From NCBI GenBank assembly GCA_015060395.1, contig SUYP01000011.1:7946-71945 (forward strand): a DNA stretch of 64,000 nt, in the 5' to 3' direction. The stretch is from Bacteroidales bacterium. GTDB lineage: Bacteria > Bacteroidota > Bacteroidia > Bacteroidales > UBA932. Position 1 is the stretch's first letter; each line of letters begins with the position of its first letter. Shown here piece by piece: positions 9,242-17,852 of the stretch. A program made the position numbers and the translations under genes. The notes beneath the pieces were generated by a model. It was given only the letters and a program-made list of their open reading frames with translations. It made no database searches and was not told the DNA's origin.

Positions 9242-11587
9242 CTATTCATTCTTCAGTGATTCAACCGGATTGCTTCTGGATATGCGCAGGCTGTTCATTA
9301 TGACGGCTCCGATGATGAGTGCCATAACGATGATGTCTGCTGCAAGGAAGTACCATAGAGTCAGCTCGATCTTTTCCGCGAACTGTCTGAGCCATCCGTT
9401 TGCCGCCAGCCACGCACCGATATCTCCGATGATGACGGCAAAGATGATAAGCCTGAATACATCCTTAATGAATAGGTTCATTATCTCGTTTGTCGTTGCG
9501 CCGTTGATCTTTCTGACAGCCATCTCCTTGCTCCTGCGTACCGACTCGTCGCGGATATATCCTATAAGTCCGAAAAGGGCGATGAGCACTGAGAATATGC
9601 ATCCGATCATAATGGTGTTCCTCATCTTCCTGTCTTCCGAATAGAGACCTCTGATCTCTTCTTTGAGCGAGACTATCTCCAGCCTTCTTTCGGGATACAT
9701 TTCATCGACTGTCTGCTGTATCCTTCTGATTATGTCCTTATTGACATTGTCCAGCTTTATCAGCACCATAGGCATATTGTATGAATCCCCGATGTTTCCA
9801 TCCATCCAGAACTTGACGCTCGGGCGTGGATCAGAATCATTCATAGTACCGATCCTGTAGTTCTCATATACTCCGCTGATGGTGAATGCCTGTTCAGCAG
9901 TCTGGCTGTGTTCCGTGATGAGGACCTGCTTGCCGACAGCTCCGTCGCTCCAGTCTTCAAAGTCCATCATCTTCTCCACGAAACTCCGGCTTACGGCTAT
10001 TTCATTCGCGCTGCGAGGTGCTCTTCCGTCTATGAACGGTATTTCAAGGATTTCAAAGAATCCGTCGGTTCCTTCATACTGGTCTGCAACATTGAAGAGT
10101 TCCTTATATTGTCCTCCGGACATACTGTATATGTTGTTTCCGCTGGCTGATCCTGCAGGGAAACCATAGCTTCTTTCAATGTCGATGACTTCAGGCATTC
10201 CTTTGATCTTTTCAATGAACCTGTTTATGTCACTGCTGGTCATACTGTCGAAACTGCATCCGACGAGATTTTCGAATTCATATCCAGGGTCATCGTTCAT
10301 CGCCTTCTGATACTGCTTTGCGATCACAAGCATCATAGAAACCAGAAATACATTGATGACAAACTGAACCAGCAGAAGAGCCTGTTTCCAGTTTCTTCGG
10401 TTTTCCTTATAATTCTTCAGTGCTGCTGATACGGGGATCTTCGCATACAGGTAACCTGGAATTATGGCAGATATGATGAATATCAGGATACATACGATTG
10501 TAAGTGTGATGACTGTCTGAGGAATCAAAAGGCCGGGCAAAGTCACTCCCAGGAGGCTCTCTATCACAGGTTTTGCCGCATATATGATTGCAGCTGCCAC
10601 GATTAGAGAAAGTCCCATATTGACGGCAGTCTCTTTGAAAAGCACACCGTAAATGTTGATGGCTTCGGCTCCGTATGCCTTTCTGACTCCGACTTCCTTC
10701 GAGCGCTTGACTATGGCGGAGATAGCGATCAGCACATAATTCATTACTGAGATCGAAAGGAGCAGGAATGAGACAAGCGAAAGGATGAACATCATATTCC
10801 TTGTATGTGGGTCTGATGTGTGTATGGTACTGAATGGCCTGAGTGTGTACCATAGTTTCGTTCCGGCGGCTTCTACCTCCTTGATGTCCTGATGGTTTTC
10901 CTGCATAAGTCTCATAGCGTCCTTCAGCTCTGCCGGGTCAACACCTTCCTGAAGCTTCACGAATCCTCTGTATCTGTCGTTTCCAAGCCAGTTTTCCGTA
11001 CTCCTCTTTGAATATGTCTCCAATGACATCAGAACGTCGTATGGTATGGTTCCGTTTTCCGGGAAATCTTCATAGACGCCGTTGACGGTCAGCAGAAGCT
11101 CGGGCATCTGGATGTTGCAGATCTGCTTTCCGATGATGTTCTCTATTCCTCCCATCTTTTCCGCAAATGAACGGCTTACCATCAGAGACCCCCATTCGCC
11201 GAGTGCCTTTTTAGGGTCTCCGGCGATAATTTCCCTGTCAAATACATCGAAGAAGCAGGTGTCGGTGAAATTCGAAAAACCTTCAACCTCATATCCATTC
11301 TGGTCTCTCCATATATGCTGGTCGAAGAATCCTGTCATTCTTGTTGCAGACTCGACTCCCGGGACGTACTGCCTGATACCAGGTGCGATGGCACCGCTGC
11401 ACTGGTTGTGTTCAAACTCATTCTGCCCGGGCTGAATTATGTTGCTGTATATCCAATATATCCTGTCAATGTCTTTGTAGAAGCCGTCATAGCTCAACTC
11501 GAAGCATACCTTGGCAATAAGTACCATTCCTATCGCCAGTCCCGTGCCGAGAGACAGTGCCTTTATTATTGTTTCCTTAATCTTCAT
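9242..11587 (-). CDS. FtsX/MacB-type double ABC permease
   Basis: This 781-residue protein is first among the permeases in transcription order, just after the adaptor gene. It has a short N-terminal helix (about 8-26), a periplasmic domain, an FtsX block (about 270-400) and a helix near 410. A second periplasmic domain follows, then a C-terminal FtsX block (about 660-770) ending NPVESLKNE. The N terminus is about ten residues shorter than in the paralogues. Its stop is 58 bp from the ATPase start, consistent with a permease-ATPase pair. With the adaptor and TolC-like genes upstream it suggests a MacAB-TolC-like envelope-spanning exporter; the substrate (peptide, lipid or drug) cannot be read from sequence. 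Confidence 0.9.
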   Translation of the reverse strand: MKIKETIIKALSLGTGLAIGMVLIAKVCFELSYDGFYKDIDRIYWIYSNIIQPGQNEFEHNQCSGAIAPGIRQYVPGVESATRMTGFFDQHIWRDQNGYEVEGFSNFTDTCFFDVFDREIIAGDPKKALGEWGSLMVSRSFAEKMGGIENIIGKQICNIQMPELLLTVNGVYEDFPENGTIPYDVLMSLETYSKRSTENWLGNDRYRGFVKLQEGVDPAELKDAMRLMQENHQDIKEVEAAGTKLWYTLRPFSTIHTSDPHTRNMMFILSLVSFLLLSISVMNYVLIAISAIVKRSKEVGVRKAYGAEAINIYGVLFKETAVNMGLSLIVAAAIIYAAKPVIESLLGVTLPGLLIPQTVITLTIVCILIFIISAIIPGYLYAKIPVSAALKNYKENRRNWKQALLLVQFVINVFLVSMMLVIAKQYQKAMNDDPGYEFENLVGCSFDSMTSSDINRFIEKIKGMPEVIDIERSYGFPAGSASGNNIYSMSGGQYKELFNVADQYEGTDGFFEILEIPFIDGRAPRSANEIAVSRSFVEKMMDFEDWSDGAVGKQVLITEHSQTAEQAFTISGVYENYRIGTMNDSDPRPSVKFWMDGNIGDSYNMPMVLIKLDNVNKDIIRRIQQTVDEMYPERRLEIVSLKEEIRGLYSEDRKMRNTIMIGCIFSVLIALFGLIGYIRDESVRRSKEMAVRKINGATTNEIMNLFIKDVFRLIIFAVIIGDIGAWLAANGWLRQFAEKIELTLWYFLAADIIVMALIIGAVIMNSLRISRSNPVESLKNE

Positions 11588-11603
11588 TTTTCGAATGTTA
11601 TCT

Positions 11604-11704
11604 CATAGTGGGTAAAACTACCGCCCACCGTGTGACTCAATGTCATATATAAGTTTTATAGTCGGGTTCCGCTCACATAGTGGGCGTAAGAAATGCCCAC
11701 CGTG
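11604..11704. repeat. Twin 29-bp palindromic units in a 128-bp intergenic gap
   Basis: Two units start CATAGTGGG and end GCCCACCGTG, at 11604-11632 and 11676-11704. Each can fold as GTGGG(n)CCCAC. They are separated by 43 bp between the adaptor gene and the first permease gene. They may be a small REP-type element or a processing/attenuation site inside the operon. No gene is seen in the gap. Confidence 0.65.
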
Positions 11705-11715
11705 AGTGATATCTG

Positions 11716-12972
11716 CTAAAATACCAGCACTTCGTTGTCGCCGAAGTTGTCGTAGCCGGAGGTGATGACCTTTTCGCCCGGCTCCAGGCCCTCGAGGACT
11801 TCGTAGAACTGAGGGTTCTGGCGGCCGATGCGGATCTCGCGCTTGACAGCCTTTCCTCCTTCCGGATCCACAACATATATCCATTTGCCTCCGGTCTTCT
11901 GGTAGAATGTGCCTCGAGGGATGAGGATTGCGCTTTCAGGCTGGCCGAGCTGGAGGTTTAGGTAGTAGGTCTGGCCAGTACGGACATTCGAAGGCTGTTC
12001 GCCGCTGAATTTGAAATCGGCCTGGAACTTGCCGCCGCGTACCTCCGGATATACCTTTCTGATGACCGCGTCGTAAGTCTCGTTCTGACGTTCGAATGTG
12101 GCTGTGAGGCCTGCGCTGACTCTGTCGATGTAATGCTCGTCGATCTGCGCCTCGATCTTGAAACTGCCGAGTTCGTTGATCTGACCGATCTTGGCTCCGC
12201 TTCCGATGGACTGTCCGAGTGCCACTTCCAGAAGTCCCAGCTCGCCGTCGATAGGGGCTTTGACTGCAAGATTGTCCTTTCTCTTGCGGATCATCTGCAT
12301 ATTCAGTTTCATATTCTCCAGACTCTCACGCATCTGCTTGATCTGTACGCTTCTGTAAAGGCTGTCCTGCTCTGCGCGGGCAAGTGTGACTTCAAGCTTC
12401 TTACAGAAAAGCGTGTAGTCCTCCTCCGAACGCAGATATTCCTCCTTGCCGATGAGGCCGTCATCAAAAAGTCTTCTCTGCGATTCGAGCGCGCGTCCCT
12501 TTCTCTTGACTTCGGTCTGGAGTTCCAGAATGTCGAGGCTGAGCTGCATCTTCTGCTGTTCCATCGAAATCATAGTGTTGCGGAGTGTATTCTCCTTCTC
12601 TGCGAGGTTTGCCTCCGAGTTGAGGATCTGAAGGTCGAGATCGTCGTTGCTGAGCTTTATGATCACGTCACCGGCTTTTACAAACGAGCCTTCTTCAGCT
12701 ATGATCTCTTCCACGATACCGGCCTCTCGAGGACTGATCTGGATGGTGGTCATCGGGTGTACCTGACCGCTGATGCGGATATAGTCGTTGAATTCTCCGC
12801 TTCTGACTTCGCTGAAGGTGAGTGTGTCACCGTTTACGCGGAGGGTGCTGGCATCGTCACGGAAGATGAGCCAGAGGATGAATGCGGCCATCATTGCTCC
12901 GAACCAGTATGGCAGGGCTTTCTTGCTGAATGCGAGGGCGATGCCCTTCTTTTTTTCTATAGGTTTATCCAT
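11716..12972 (-). CDS. HlyD/MacA-type periplasmic adaptor subunit
   Basis: This 418-residue membrane fusion protein has a short cytoplasmic start, one membrane anchor (about 18-36), a lipoyl/barrel-sandwich half (GIVEEIIAEEGSFVKAGD, about 88-105) and a long alpha-helical hairpin rich in Gln/Glu/Leu (about 115-245). A second lipoyl half (about 240-265) and beta-barrel and membrane-proximal domains follow. Adaptors of this type bridge an inner-membrane ABC permease and a TolC-like channel. It lies 13 bp downstream of the TolC-like gene and upstream of the permease/ATPase genes, the standard order for a tripartite exporter. Confidence 0.92.
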   Translation of the reverse strand: MDKPIEKKKGIALAFSKKALPYWFGAMMAAFILWLIFRDDASTLRVNGDTLTFSEVRSGEFNDYIRISGQVHPMTTIQISPREAGIVEEIIAEEGSFVKAGDVIIKLSNDDLDLQILNSEANLAEKENTLRNTMISMEQQKMQLSLDILELQTEVKRKGRALESQRRLFDDGLIGKEEYLRSEEDYTLFCKKLEVTLARAEQDSLYRSVQIKQMRESLENMKLNMQMIRKRKDNLAVKAPIDGELGLLEVALGQSIGSGAKIGQINELGSFKIEAQIDEHYIDRVSAGLTATFERQNETYDAVIRKVYPEVRGGKFQADFKFSGEQPSNVRTGQTYYLNLQLGQPESAILIPRGTFYQKTGGKWIYVVDPEGGKAVKREIRIGRQNPQFYEVLEGLEPGEKVITSGYDNFGDNEVLVF

Positions 12973-12985
12973 TGTGTTGATTGTT

Positions 12986-14458
12986 TTATCTTATCATTTC
13001 CTTTACATCGATTTCGAGGTCGCGGCCTTTCAGGAAGTCGTATAGTGTGTATTGTCTGAGAGAATAATAGCAGCACCAGAAGTTGCTCACATCGCTGATG
13101 TACTGTCTGACGGCACTGTCGTTCTCGGTCTGAGCCATATTCAGGTCGGTTACAGTGGCGTTGCCTTCGCGGAATCTGTGCATCGTAAGTTCGTATCTCT
13201 CGGATGCGATCTTCATAGCCCTTTCCGATACCATACACTGCTGGCGCTGGTTGTTGAACTGGCTTACGGCGGTGAACATCTGGCGGCGGTAGTCGTTTTC
13301 CGACTGCTGAACCTGTGCTCTGACCACTTCCTGAGCTGCCTTGGCTTTCTGTACCTTTCCTTTGCCCAGGCCCCAGTCGAAGATCGGGATACTGAAAGAA
13401 ATCCCTACTACCTCCTGATCAAGGAGATTGCGGTATGCATCCGGAAATTCAGGGCCTGTCTGGGACAGACCGAATCTTGCGTTCAGTGACATCGAAAGTC
13501 CTCGTGAGGCTTTAGCGTGCGCTACAGATGATTCGGCGTTCAGCAGGCTGATTTCGTTGTTGAGGCTGAAGCTGGAGTTCTCCAGGGACTTTGTCATAAC
13601 CAGGTCATAATCCATCTGAATGTCGGGAAGATTCTGGCTGATCTGAGGGTCGATTTCGAATGATTCGTCATATCCCAGAAGAGAGTTAAGCTGCATCTGT
13701 GCTTCCCTTAGGGCAACTGAGGTCTCGTTTATGGATATGCTGTCATTGAGCATCCTGAGCTCGAGCTGGAGGTATTCGGCTCTGGTCACATCTCCAAGCT
13801 GAAGTCTTTCCTTCGCAATCCTGAGCATCTTTCCGGAATTGTCGAAGTTGCTCTTGCTGATCTCGTTATTCATCTTGGCCAGCAGAAGAGAATGATATGC
13901 AGCCACGGTATTGATGGTTATCCTTTCCATAGCTTCGAGATAATTCCTCTTGCCTCTTTCGTATTCCTTTGGTTCTATCTTCTTGTCCCATTTGAACTGG
14001 TTGTAGCTGAAGAGAGGTTGGTAATATGATACGGTGATCGGTCTCGAGTACCAGGTGAGGCTTTTCGCTCCGCCGAACTGGTCGATTCTCGAGAGATCGG
14101 AGAAAACCGAGAGGGTACCTCCTGTGAATGTGATGTTCTGATTGATCTGTACGCCCAGGCCGTTCTGGAGATTGTTCGAACTGACATATTTCAGTGAGCC
14201 GTCATCCGGATTCTGAAGAAGTGTAAGGGAACGGTCGAAGTTCATAATGTCGCCGTAAAGATATACGGAAGGAAGGCGGCTGGCTTTGTATGATCTGTAT
14301 GCCCAATATGTCGATATGAACGCCTGCTTCGCTTCAAGAGCTTCAACAGACTGGCTGCGGGCAGTATGTATGGCTTCATCAAGGCTCATTATCTTTTGAG
14401 CCGATGCTGATGCTGCAAGCATTGTCAAGCATAGAGCTGTTGTGAATATTCTGTTCAT
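12986..14458 (-). CDS. TolC-family outer membrane efflux channel
   Basis: This 490-residue protein has a signal peptide (cleavage near ASASA-QK, about residue 20) and two repeats of long amphipathic helices with short beta strands, the TolC/OEP layout. Examples are the helical stretches at about 165-260 and 385-450. It would form the outer membrane duct of the exporter encoded downstream. It is the first gene of the minus-strand operon, reading away from the ECF sigma gene across a 228-bp AT-rich divergent region. Family confident; symbol not assigned because many TolC paralogues exist in this group. Confidence 0.92.
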   Translation of the reverse strand: MNRIFTTALCLTMLAASASAQKIMSLDEAIHTARSQSVEALEAKQAFISTYWAYRSYKASRLPSVYLYGDIMNFDRSLTLLQNPDDGSLKYVSSNNLQNGLGVQINQNITFTGGTLSVFSDLSRIDQFGGAKSLTWYSRPITVSYYQPLFSYNQFKWDKKIEPKEYERGKRNYLEAMERITINTVAAYHSLLLAKMNNEISKSNFDNSGKMLRIAKERLQLGDVTRAEYLQLELRMLNDSISINETSVALREAQMQLNSLLGYDESFEIDPQISQNLPDIQMDYDLVMTKSLENSSFSLNNEISLLNAESSVAHAKASRGLSMSLNARFGLSQTGPEFPDAYRNLLDQEVVGISFSIPIFDWGLGKGKVQKAKAAQEVVRAQVQQSENDYRRQMFTAVSQFNNQRQQCMVSERAMKIASERYELTMHRFREGNATVTDLNMAQTENDSAVRQYISDVSNFWCCYYSLRQYTLYDFLKGRDLEIDVKEMIR

Positions 14459-14572
14459 ATAGTTATATATAATAGATGTATCTGGTTTTGCCTGTTTGTT
14501 TTCATTTGCCGTGCCAAAGTTGATAATTGTCTGTATATCAATATGTTGTGTGTTTTGTAAAAACGGGCTGAA

Positions 14573-14630
14573 TGTAAAGATTCTTTACAACAGGTGTAAA
14601 TATTTTTAAAAGTGTAAAGTTTCATTTTAC
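14573..14630. promoter_or_regulatory. Cluster of TGTAAA(G) sites in the tolC/sigma divergent region
   Basis: A perfect 7-bp inverted repeat TGTAAAG-ATT-CTTTACA covers 14573-14589. Further TGTAAA copies start at 14595 and 14613, and a TTTTAC lies at 14625. The spacing is 18-22 bp, near two helical turns. This is the only notable structure in the gap between the exporter operon and the ECF sigma gene, so an operator for one or both is plausible. No regulator is identified. Confidence 0.4.
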
Positions 14631-14686
14631 TTTTCCGCAATGCATCCGTATATTATGTGGAATTGTTTTTGAAGCAAAGGTCTGCG

Positions 14687-15268
14687 ATGAAGGAAAAGGA
14701 TGGAAATATCGGATTCGGAAATGATGAGGCTCTGATGTGGGCTGTCTCTCAGGGGAGGCGTGATGCGCTGAATGCACTGATGGACAGATATATGCCGATG
14801 GTTTCCAGAACATCGTACCGCATCCTTTGTGATCAGGCGGAAAGCGATGATGTGACACAGGAAGTGTTTGTGAAGGTATGGAGCAATGCGTATGGCTTTG
14901 ACGGCCGCTATAGCCTTTCGACTTGGATCTATCGGATCACTACCAATCTGTGTTACGACAAGCTAAGGCGACGCAGGGTCCTGGATTTTCTGTCCATATC
15001 TCCTTCCCTATATGAAATGTCGGCTCCTCAAGCGCTGTCACCGGAAGAAGATTATATCACGAAAGAGACCTGGGAGATATTCTGCCGTGCTTCACGGGGA
15101 CTTTCTCCTAAACAGAGGACAGTATTCACTTTGCGCGATCTGGAAGAACTTTCCACTGAGGAAGTCGAGGCCATAACTGGCCTTACCCCGGATCAGATCA
15201 AAAGCAATCTCCACATAGCACGTAAAAAAGTCAGATCAGAACTCGAAAAGTATGGCAAAGTCAGATGA
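14687..15268 (+). CDS. ECF-type RNA polymerase sigma factor
   Basis: This 193-residue protein has sigma region 2 (about 22-95, with DDVTQEVFVKVW and the TWIYRITTNLCYDKLRR stretch) and region 4 (about 125-185, a helix-turn-helix with LEELSTEEVEAITG). The size is normal for extracytoplasmic-function sigma factors, which redirect RNA polymerase after an envelope signal. I chose the ATG at 14687; a GTG 30 nt upstream is in frame but gives an atypical extension. It overlaps the next gene, whose product looks like a membrane anti-sigma factor. It is divergent from the efflux operon, which could be a target. Confidence 0.93.
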   Translation: MKEKDGNIGFGNDEALMWAVSQGRRDALNALMDRYMPMVSRTSYRILCDQAESDDVTQEVFVKVWSNAYGFDGRYSLSTWIYRITTNLCYDKLRRRRVLDFLSISPSLYEMSAPQALSPEEDYITKETWEIFCRASRGLSPKQRTVFTLRDLEELSTEEVEAITGLTPDQIKSNLHIARKKVRSELEKYGKVR

Positions 15269-15608
15269 TTACATTGATTTCAAGGCTTATATCGGTTACC
15301 TTAGGAAGGTGACTGGTACGCCACGGAATCCGCAGAAAATGAGACAGGCTGTGCTCGACCAGGCTGTCGAGCGAACAGAGCTGCAGACGGCGCATCTGCT
15401 GCTGAAGAGGCTCGCTGCTGCGGCTGCCGTTATAGTGCTGATCGTGTTCAGCGCTGCTTCATACGCATATCTTTCAGTCACTCCGGAGCCTTGTGAGGAT
15501 CAGGAATTATGGAAGGAAGCCCGGGTGGAAGGCCCGAGACGTAGTAGTGCTCAAAGGCTTTATGAGGCGTATAGAAACTCAAGTGAAATCAGGGAGAAAT
15601 TCCTTTAA
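15252..15608 (+). CDS. Small one-pass membrane protein, probable anti-sigma factor
   Basis: This 118-residue protein starts 17 bp before the end of the sigma gene (ATG within its last codons), indicating translational coupling. A charged N-terminal part of about 50 residues precedes one clear membrane segment (about 54-76, rich in Ala/Val/Ile), then a short extracytoplasmic tail. This size, topology and coupling are typical of the membrane partner of ECF sigma factors, in which the cytoplasmic end binds the sigma factor. I see no recognisable zinc-anti-sigma motif, so the role rests on context. It could also be an unrelated small membrane protein. Confidence 0.75.
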   Translation: MAKSDDYIDFKAYIGYLRKVTGTPRNPQKMRQAVLDQAVERTELQTAHLLLKRLAAAAAVIVLIVFSAASYAYLSVTPEPCEDQELWKEARVEGPRRSSAQRLYEAYRNSSEIREKFL

Positions 15609-15618
15609 GATCAAGATT

Positions 15619-16653
15619 ATGAAGTATAGTGAAGTATTGATATCATTGCTTGCATTGGTACTGGTAAATTCTTGTGCATCATATTATTATGTTGCGACAG
15701 ATGTTGATAAGGATATGTCGGTGTGCAGAGAGGTGTCTGCAAACTCCACGGAAAACAACGCTGATATGCGGTTTATGCCGGCTGAGGGGTGGACCACGTC
15801 GGCAGTCACGGATCCGTTCGAAGTAGATTTTTATGATGAGGTGCTAGAAATGGAGGTGATGTGCAGGGCTGAGGGAAGTGAAATATCGGATCTTAAGTTC
15901 ACTCCGGATTCATCCCAGCTTGGAAATCCTTTGTTCGCTCCGGAAGAAAAGATCGGAAAGAGATTCAGATGGTTTTATACATATTACGACTATTCGGCAC
16001 GTTTCTCCAGTATTGCCGAGAGTCTTCCGCTGCCTCTGGACGGGTATATGACTCCGGAGCAGAGAAAACTCTTCTTCAAGGGACAGAATCCGGCTGAGGG
16101 ATGGAACGGAATAGAGATGTACTATCTGTTGGACGATGTGAACTGTAAATTCGTCGAATGGTACTCTGATGCCGTCTTTTATACAATGTGCGATATGTTC
16201 GAACCCTATTGTTCAGAAGCTCAGAAAGCCTTCCTGAGCCGCTCCAAGGCCGATTTTGTTGAGGGAGTCGATAAGGATATCCTGATGTTTATGGAGCCGG
16301 CCGGTTTTGCGTCCAGGCTTGATGAAATGGCTCCGGCAGAAGGGTTCGGAAAGATCTATGCTGATAATGCAAAGCTGCTCGATGCCGCTTATGAAGAGAA
16401 GGCAGAAGTCATATCCTACTTCGAGTATTCGTTTCTTTACAGGATGAATATGCCGGGAAGATATTTTGAAGGAAATGCTGTTGATTTCATTGATGGCAGT
16501 CCGGTCTGGAAGGTGGACAGCTACAGGCTGATGGATGAGGACCTGGTACTTGAGGCTACTTTCAGGACTCTTAACATCTGGGCTTTTGTGCTGACTTTCG
16601 CATTAATTCTGCTTTTGCTCCAGGTGTTTGCAAAATTATTCTCCAAAAGATAG
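15619..16653 (+). CDS. Hypothetical lipoprotein with a C-terminal membrane helix
   Basis: This 344-residue protein is not recognised. The ATG at 15619 gives a clean lipoprotein signal (MKYSEVLISLLALVLVNSC, Cys at 19); an earlier in-frame start would bury it and overlap the previous gene. The body is acidic and rich in aromatic residues, and the C terminus has a hydrophobic helix (about 318-340) followed by a basic end. A lipid-anchored N terminus plus a C-terminal membrane segment is unusual and implies both ends are held at the membrane with the domain in the periplasm. It follows the sigma/anti-sigma pair by 10 bp and may take part in the same signalling. Confidence 0.75.
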   Translation: MKYSEVLISLLALVLVNSCASYYYVATDVDKDMSVCREVSANSTENNADMRFMPAEGWTTSAVTDPFEVDFYDEVLEMEVMCRAEGSEISDLKFTPDSSQLGNPLFAPEEKIGKRFRWFYTYYDYSARFSSIAESLPLPLDGYMTPEQRKLFFKGQNPAEGWNGIEMYYLLDDVNCKFVEWYSDAVFYTMCDMFEPYCSEAQKAFLSRSKADFVEGVDKDILMFMEPAGFASRLDEMAPAEGFGKIYADNAKLLDAAYEEKAEVISYFEYSFLYRMNMPGRYFEGNAVDFIDGSPVWKVDSYRLMDEDLVLEATFRTLNIWAFVLTFALILLLLQVFAKLFSKR

Positions 16654-16733
16654 CCAGACGTTTCCAATTGGTCGCTGACGGGGTCTGAAGGGCATATCTT
16701 TTGATTCTCCAGCATAAATTAAAATCGGACTCT

Positions 16734-17447
16734 ATGCTTAAGGAACAATCAACACGAATTCAGACCTCTGTTCTCAATTCTCTTGAGAAAAAGGTTCTTG
16801 TCCGGATGGCCAAGATGCAGCCCAGATGGATGACTTCCGATATCCTGACGTCCATCGGTATTGTCGGATCAGTGATAGTAGCTGCAGGATATGCTTTGTC
16901 TAATTATGATATCTCCTGGCTATGGCTTGCCTCTTTCGGCTTTGTCGTCAACTGGTACGGTGATTCGCTTGATGGTACGCTTGCCAGGGTAAGAAGCACT
17001 CAGAGGCCTATATACGGCTTCTATCTCGACCATTGCGTTGACGGACTGACTATGGCTGTGATGTGTATAGGCGCAGGTCTTTCAGAAATGCTGAACCTTT
17101 ACATAGCTATGGCTGTGCTGGTGGTTTATCTTCTTCTTTCGATTTCAGTTTATATCAACGCTCATCTCAAGGGAGAGTTCAAGCTAACCTTTGCCGGAAT
17201 GGGGCCTACTGAGTTCCGCCTTATAATGATCATAGTGAACACGCTCTTCATTTATGTGGCTCCATTGCGTGATTTTACCACTTCGTTCAATTGTCTCGGA
17301 ACTGAAGTCGTATTTGGATCGTTTGATTATGTGGGCTTGGTTATATTGCTTATACTCAGTGTGATATATTTGCATAATTTTGTGGGGGATGCGAAGGGGT
17401 ATGCTAAAATAGATCCTCTGAAGAAGTGGGATGGACAGTTGAGATAG
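16734..17447 (+). CDS. CDP-alcohol phosphatidyltransferase family protein
   Basis: This 237-residue integral membrane enzyme carries the full family signature: D77, D80-G81, A84-R85, G95, D99 and D103. These Asp residues bind the metal and the CDP-alcohol substrate. About six membrane helices fill the rest. The family transfers a phospho-alcohol between CDP-linked and free alcohol substrates in phospholipid synthesis; the exact alcohol cannot be read. I prefer the ATG at 16734 to an in-frame TTG 33 nt upstream. It overlaps the GtrA gene by 22 bp and is followed by an acyltransferase, suggesting a lipid- or glycolipid-making operon. Confidence 0.9.
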   Translation: MLKEQSTRIQTSVLNSLEKKVLVRMAKMQPRWMTSDILTSIGIVGSVIVAAGYALSNYDISWLWLASFGFVVNWYGDSLDGTLARVRSTQRPIYGFYLDHCVDGLTMAVMCIGAGLSEMLNLYIAMAVLVVYLLLSISVYINAHLKGEFKLTFAGMGPTEFRLIMIIVNTLFIYVAPLRDFTTSFNCLGTEVVFGSFDYVGLVILLILSVIYLHNFVGDAKGYAKIDPLKKWDGQLR

Positions 17448-17848
17448 CTAAGAAGTTCCCGAAATTTGTTCTGGCAAACGGGCTGGGTACGGTCGTCGAT
17501 ACGGCCGTGCTGTGGATTCTTTCGCATTTCGTGTTCCATAGTTATGCCGGTGACTATCTGCTTGCTCCGTTGCTTTCATTCGAATGTGCTGTGTTCACGA
17601 ATTTCTGCAGTTCCTTTTTCTTTATATGGAAGGACAGGGTGGAGAGAGGGAGCGTGAGGTCGTTTTTCAGAAAATTTTTCTTTTACAATATCTCCTCCAG
17701 TATGGCTTTCCTGGTGAAGATGGGCTTTCTTCTTCTGTTCGAGCTTTTCTTTGGATGGAATGTTGTAATATGCAATCTTGCAGCACTTTGCATATCTGGT
17801 ATGATTAATTTCAGTATGGGTGAATGGGTAATATTCAGAAAGAAGTAG
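17426..17848 (+). CDS. GtrA-family small membrane protein
   Basis: This 140-residue protein has four hydrophobic segments and the GtrA-type opening KFVLANGLGTVVDTAVLWIL, with a conserved Asn near the start of a later helix (ECAVFTNFCSSFFFIWKDR). GtrA-like proteins are thought to move polyprenyl-linked sugars across the membrane or to support cell-surface glycan synthesis. It begins with GTG at 17426, 22 bp inside the preceding CDP-alcohol transferase gene; no ATG exists before the first helix, so the overlap is needed for a full-length protein. An acyltransferase follows 4 bp later. Confidence 0.85.
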   Translation: MGWTVEIAKKFPKFVLANGLGTVVDTAVLWILSHFVFHSYAGDYLLAPLLSFECAVFTNFCSSFFFIWKDRVERGSVRSFFRKFFFYNISSSMAFLVKMGFLLLFELFFGWNVVICNLAALCISGMINFSMGEWVIFRKK

Positions 17849-17852
17849 AGGT

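Noticed and set aside
12133..13059. A 308-codon plus-strand frame opposite the adaptor and tolC genes
   Set aside because: It lies entirely antisense to two well-supported genes with clear domains, and its translation shows no domain of its own. It reflects codon bias of the true strand.
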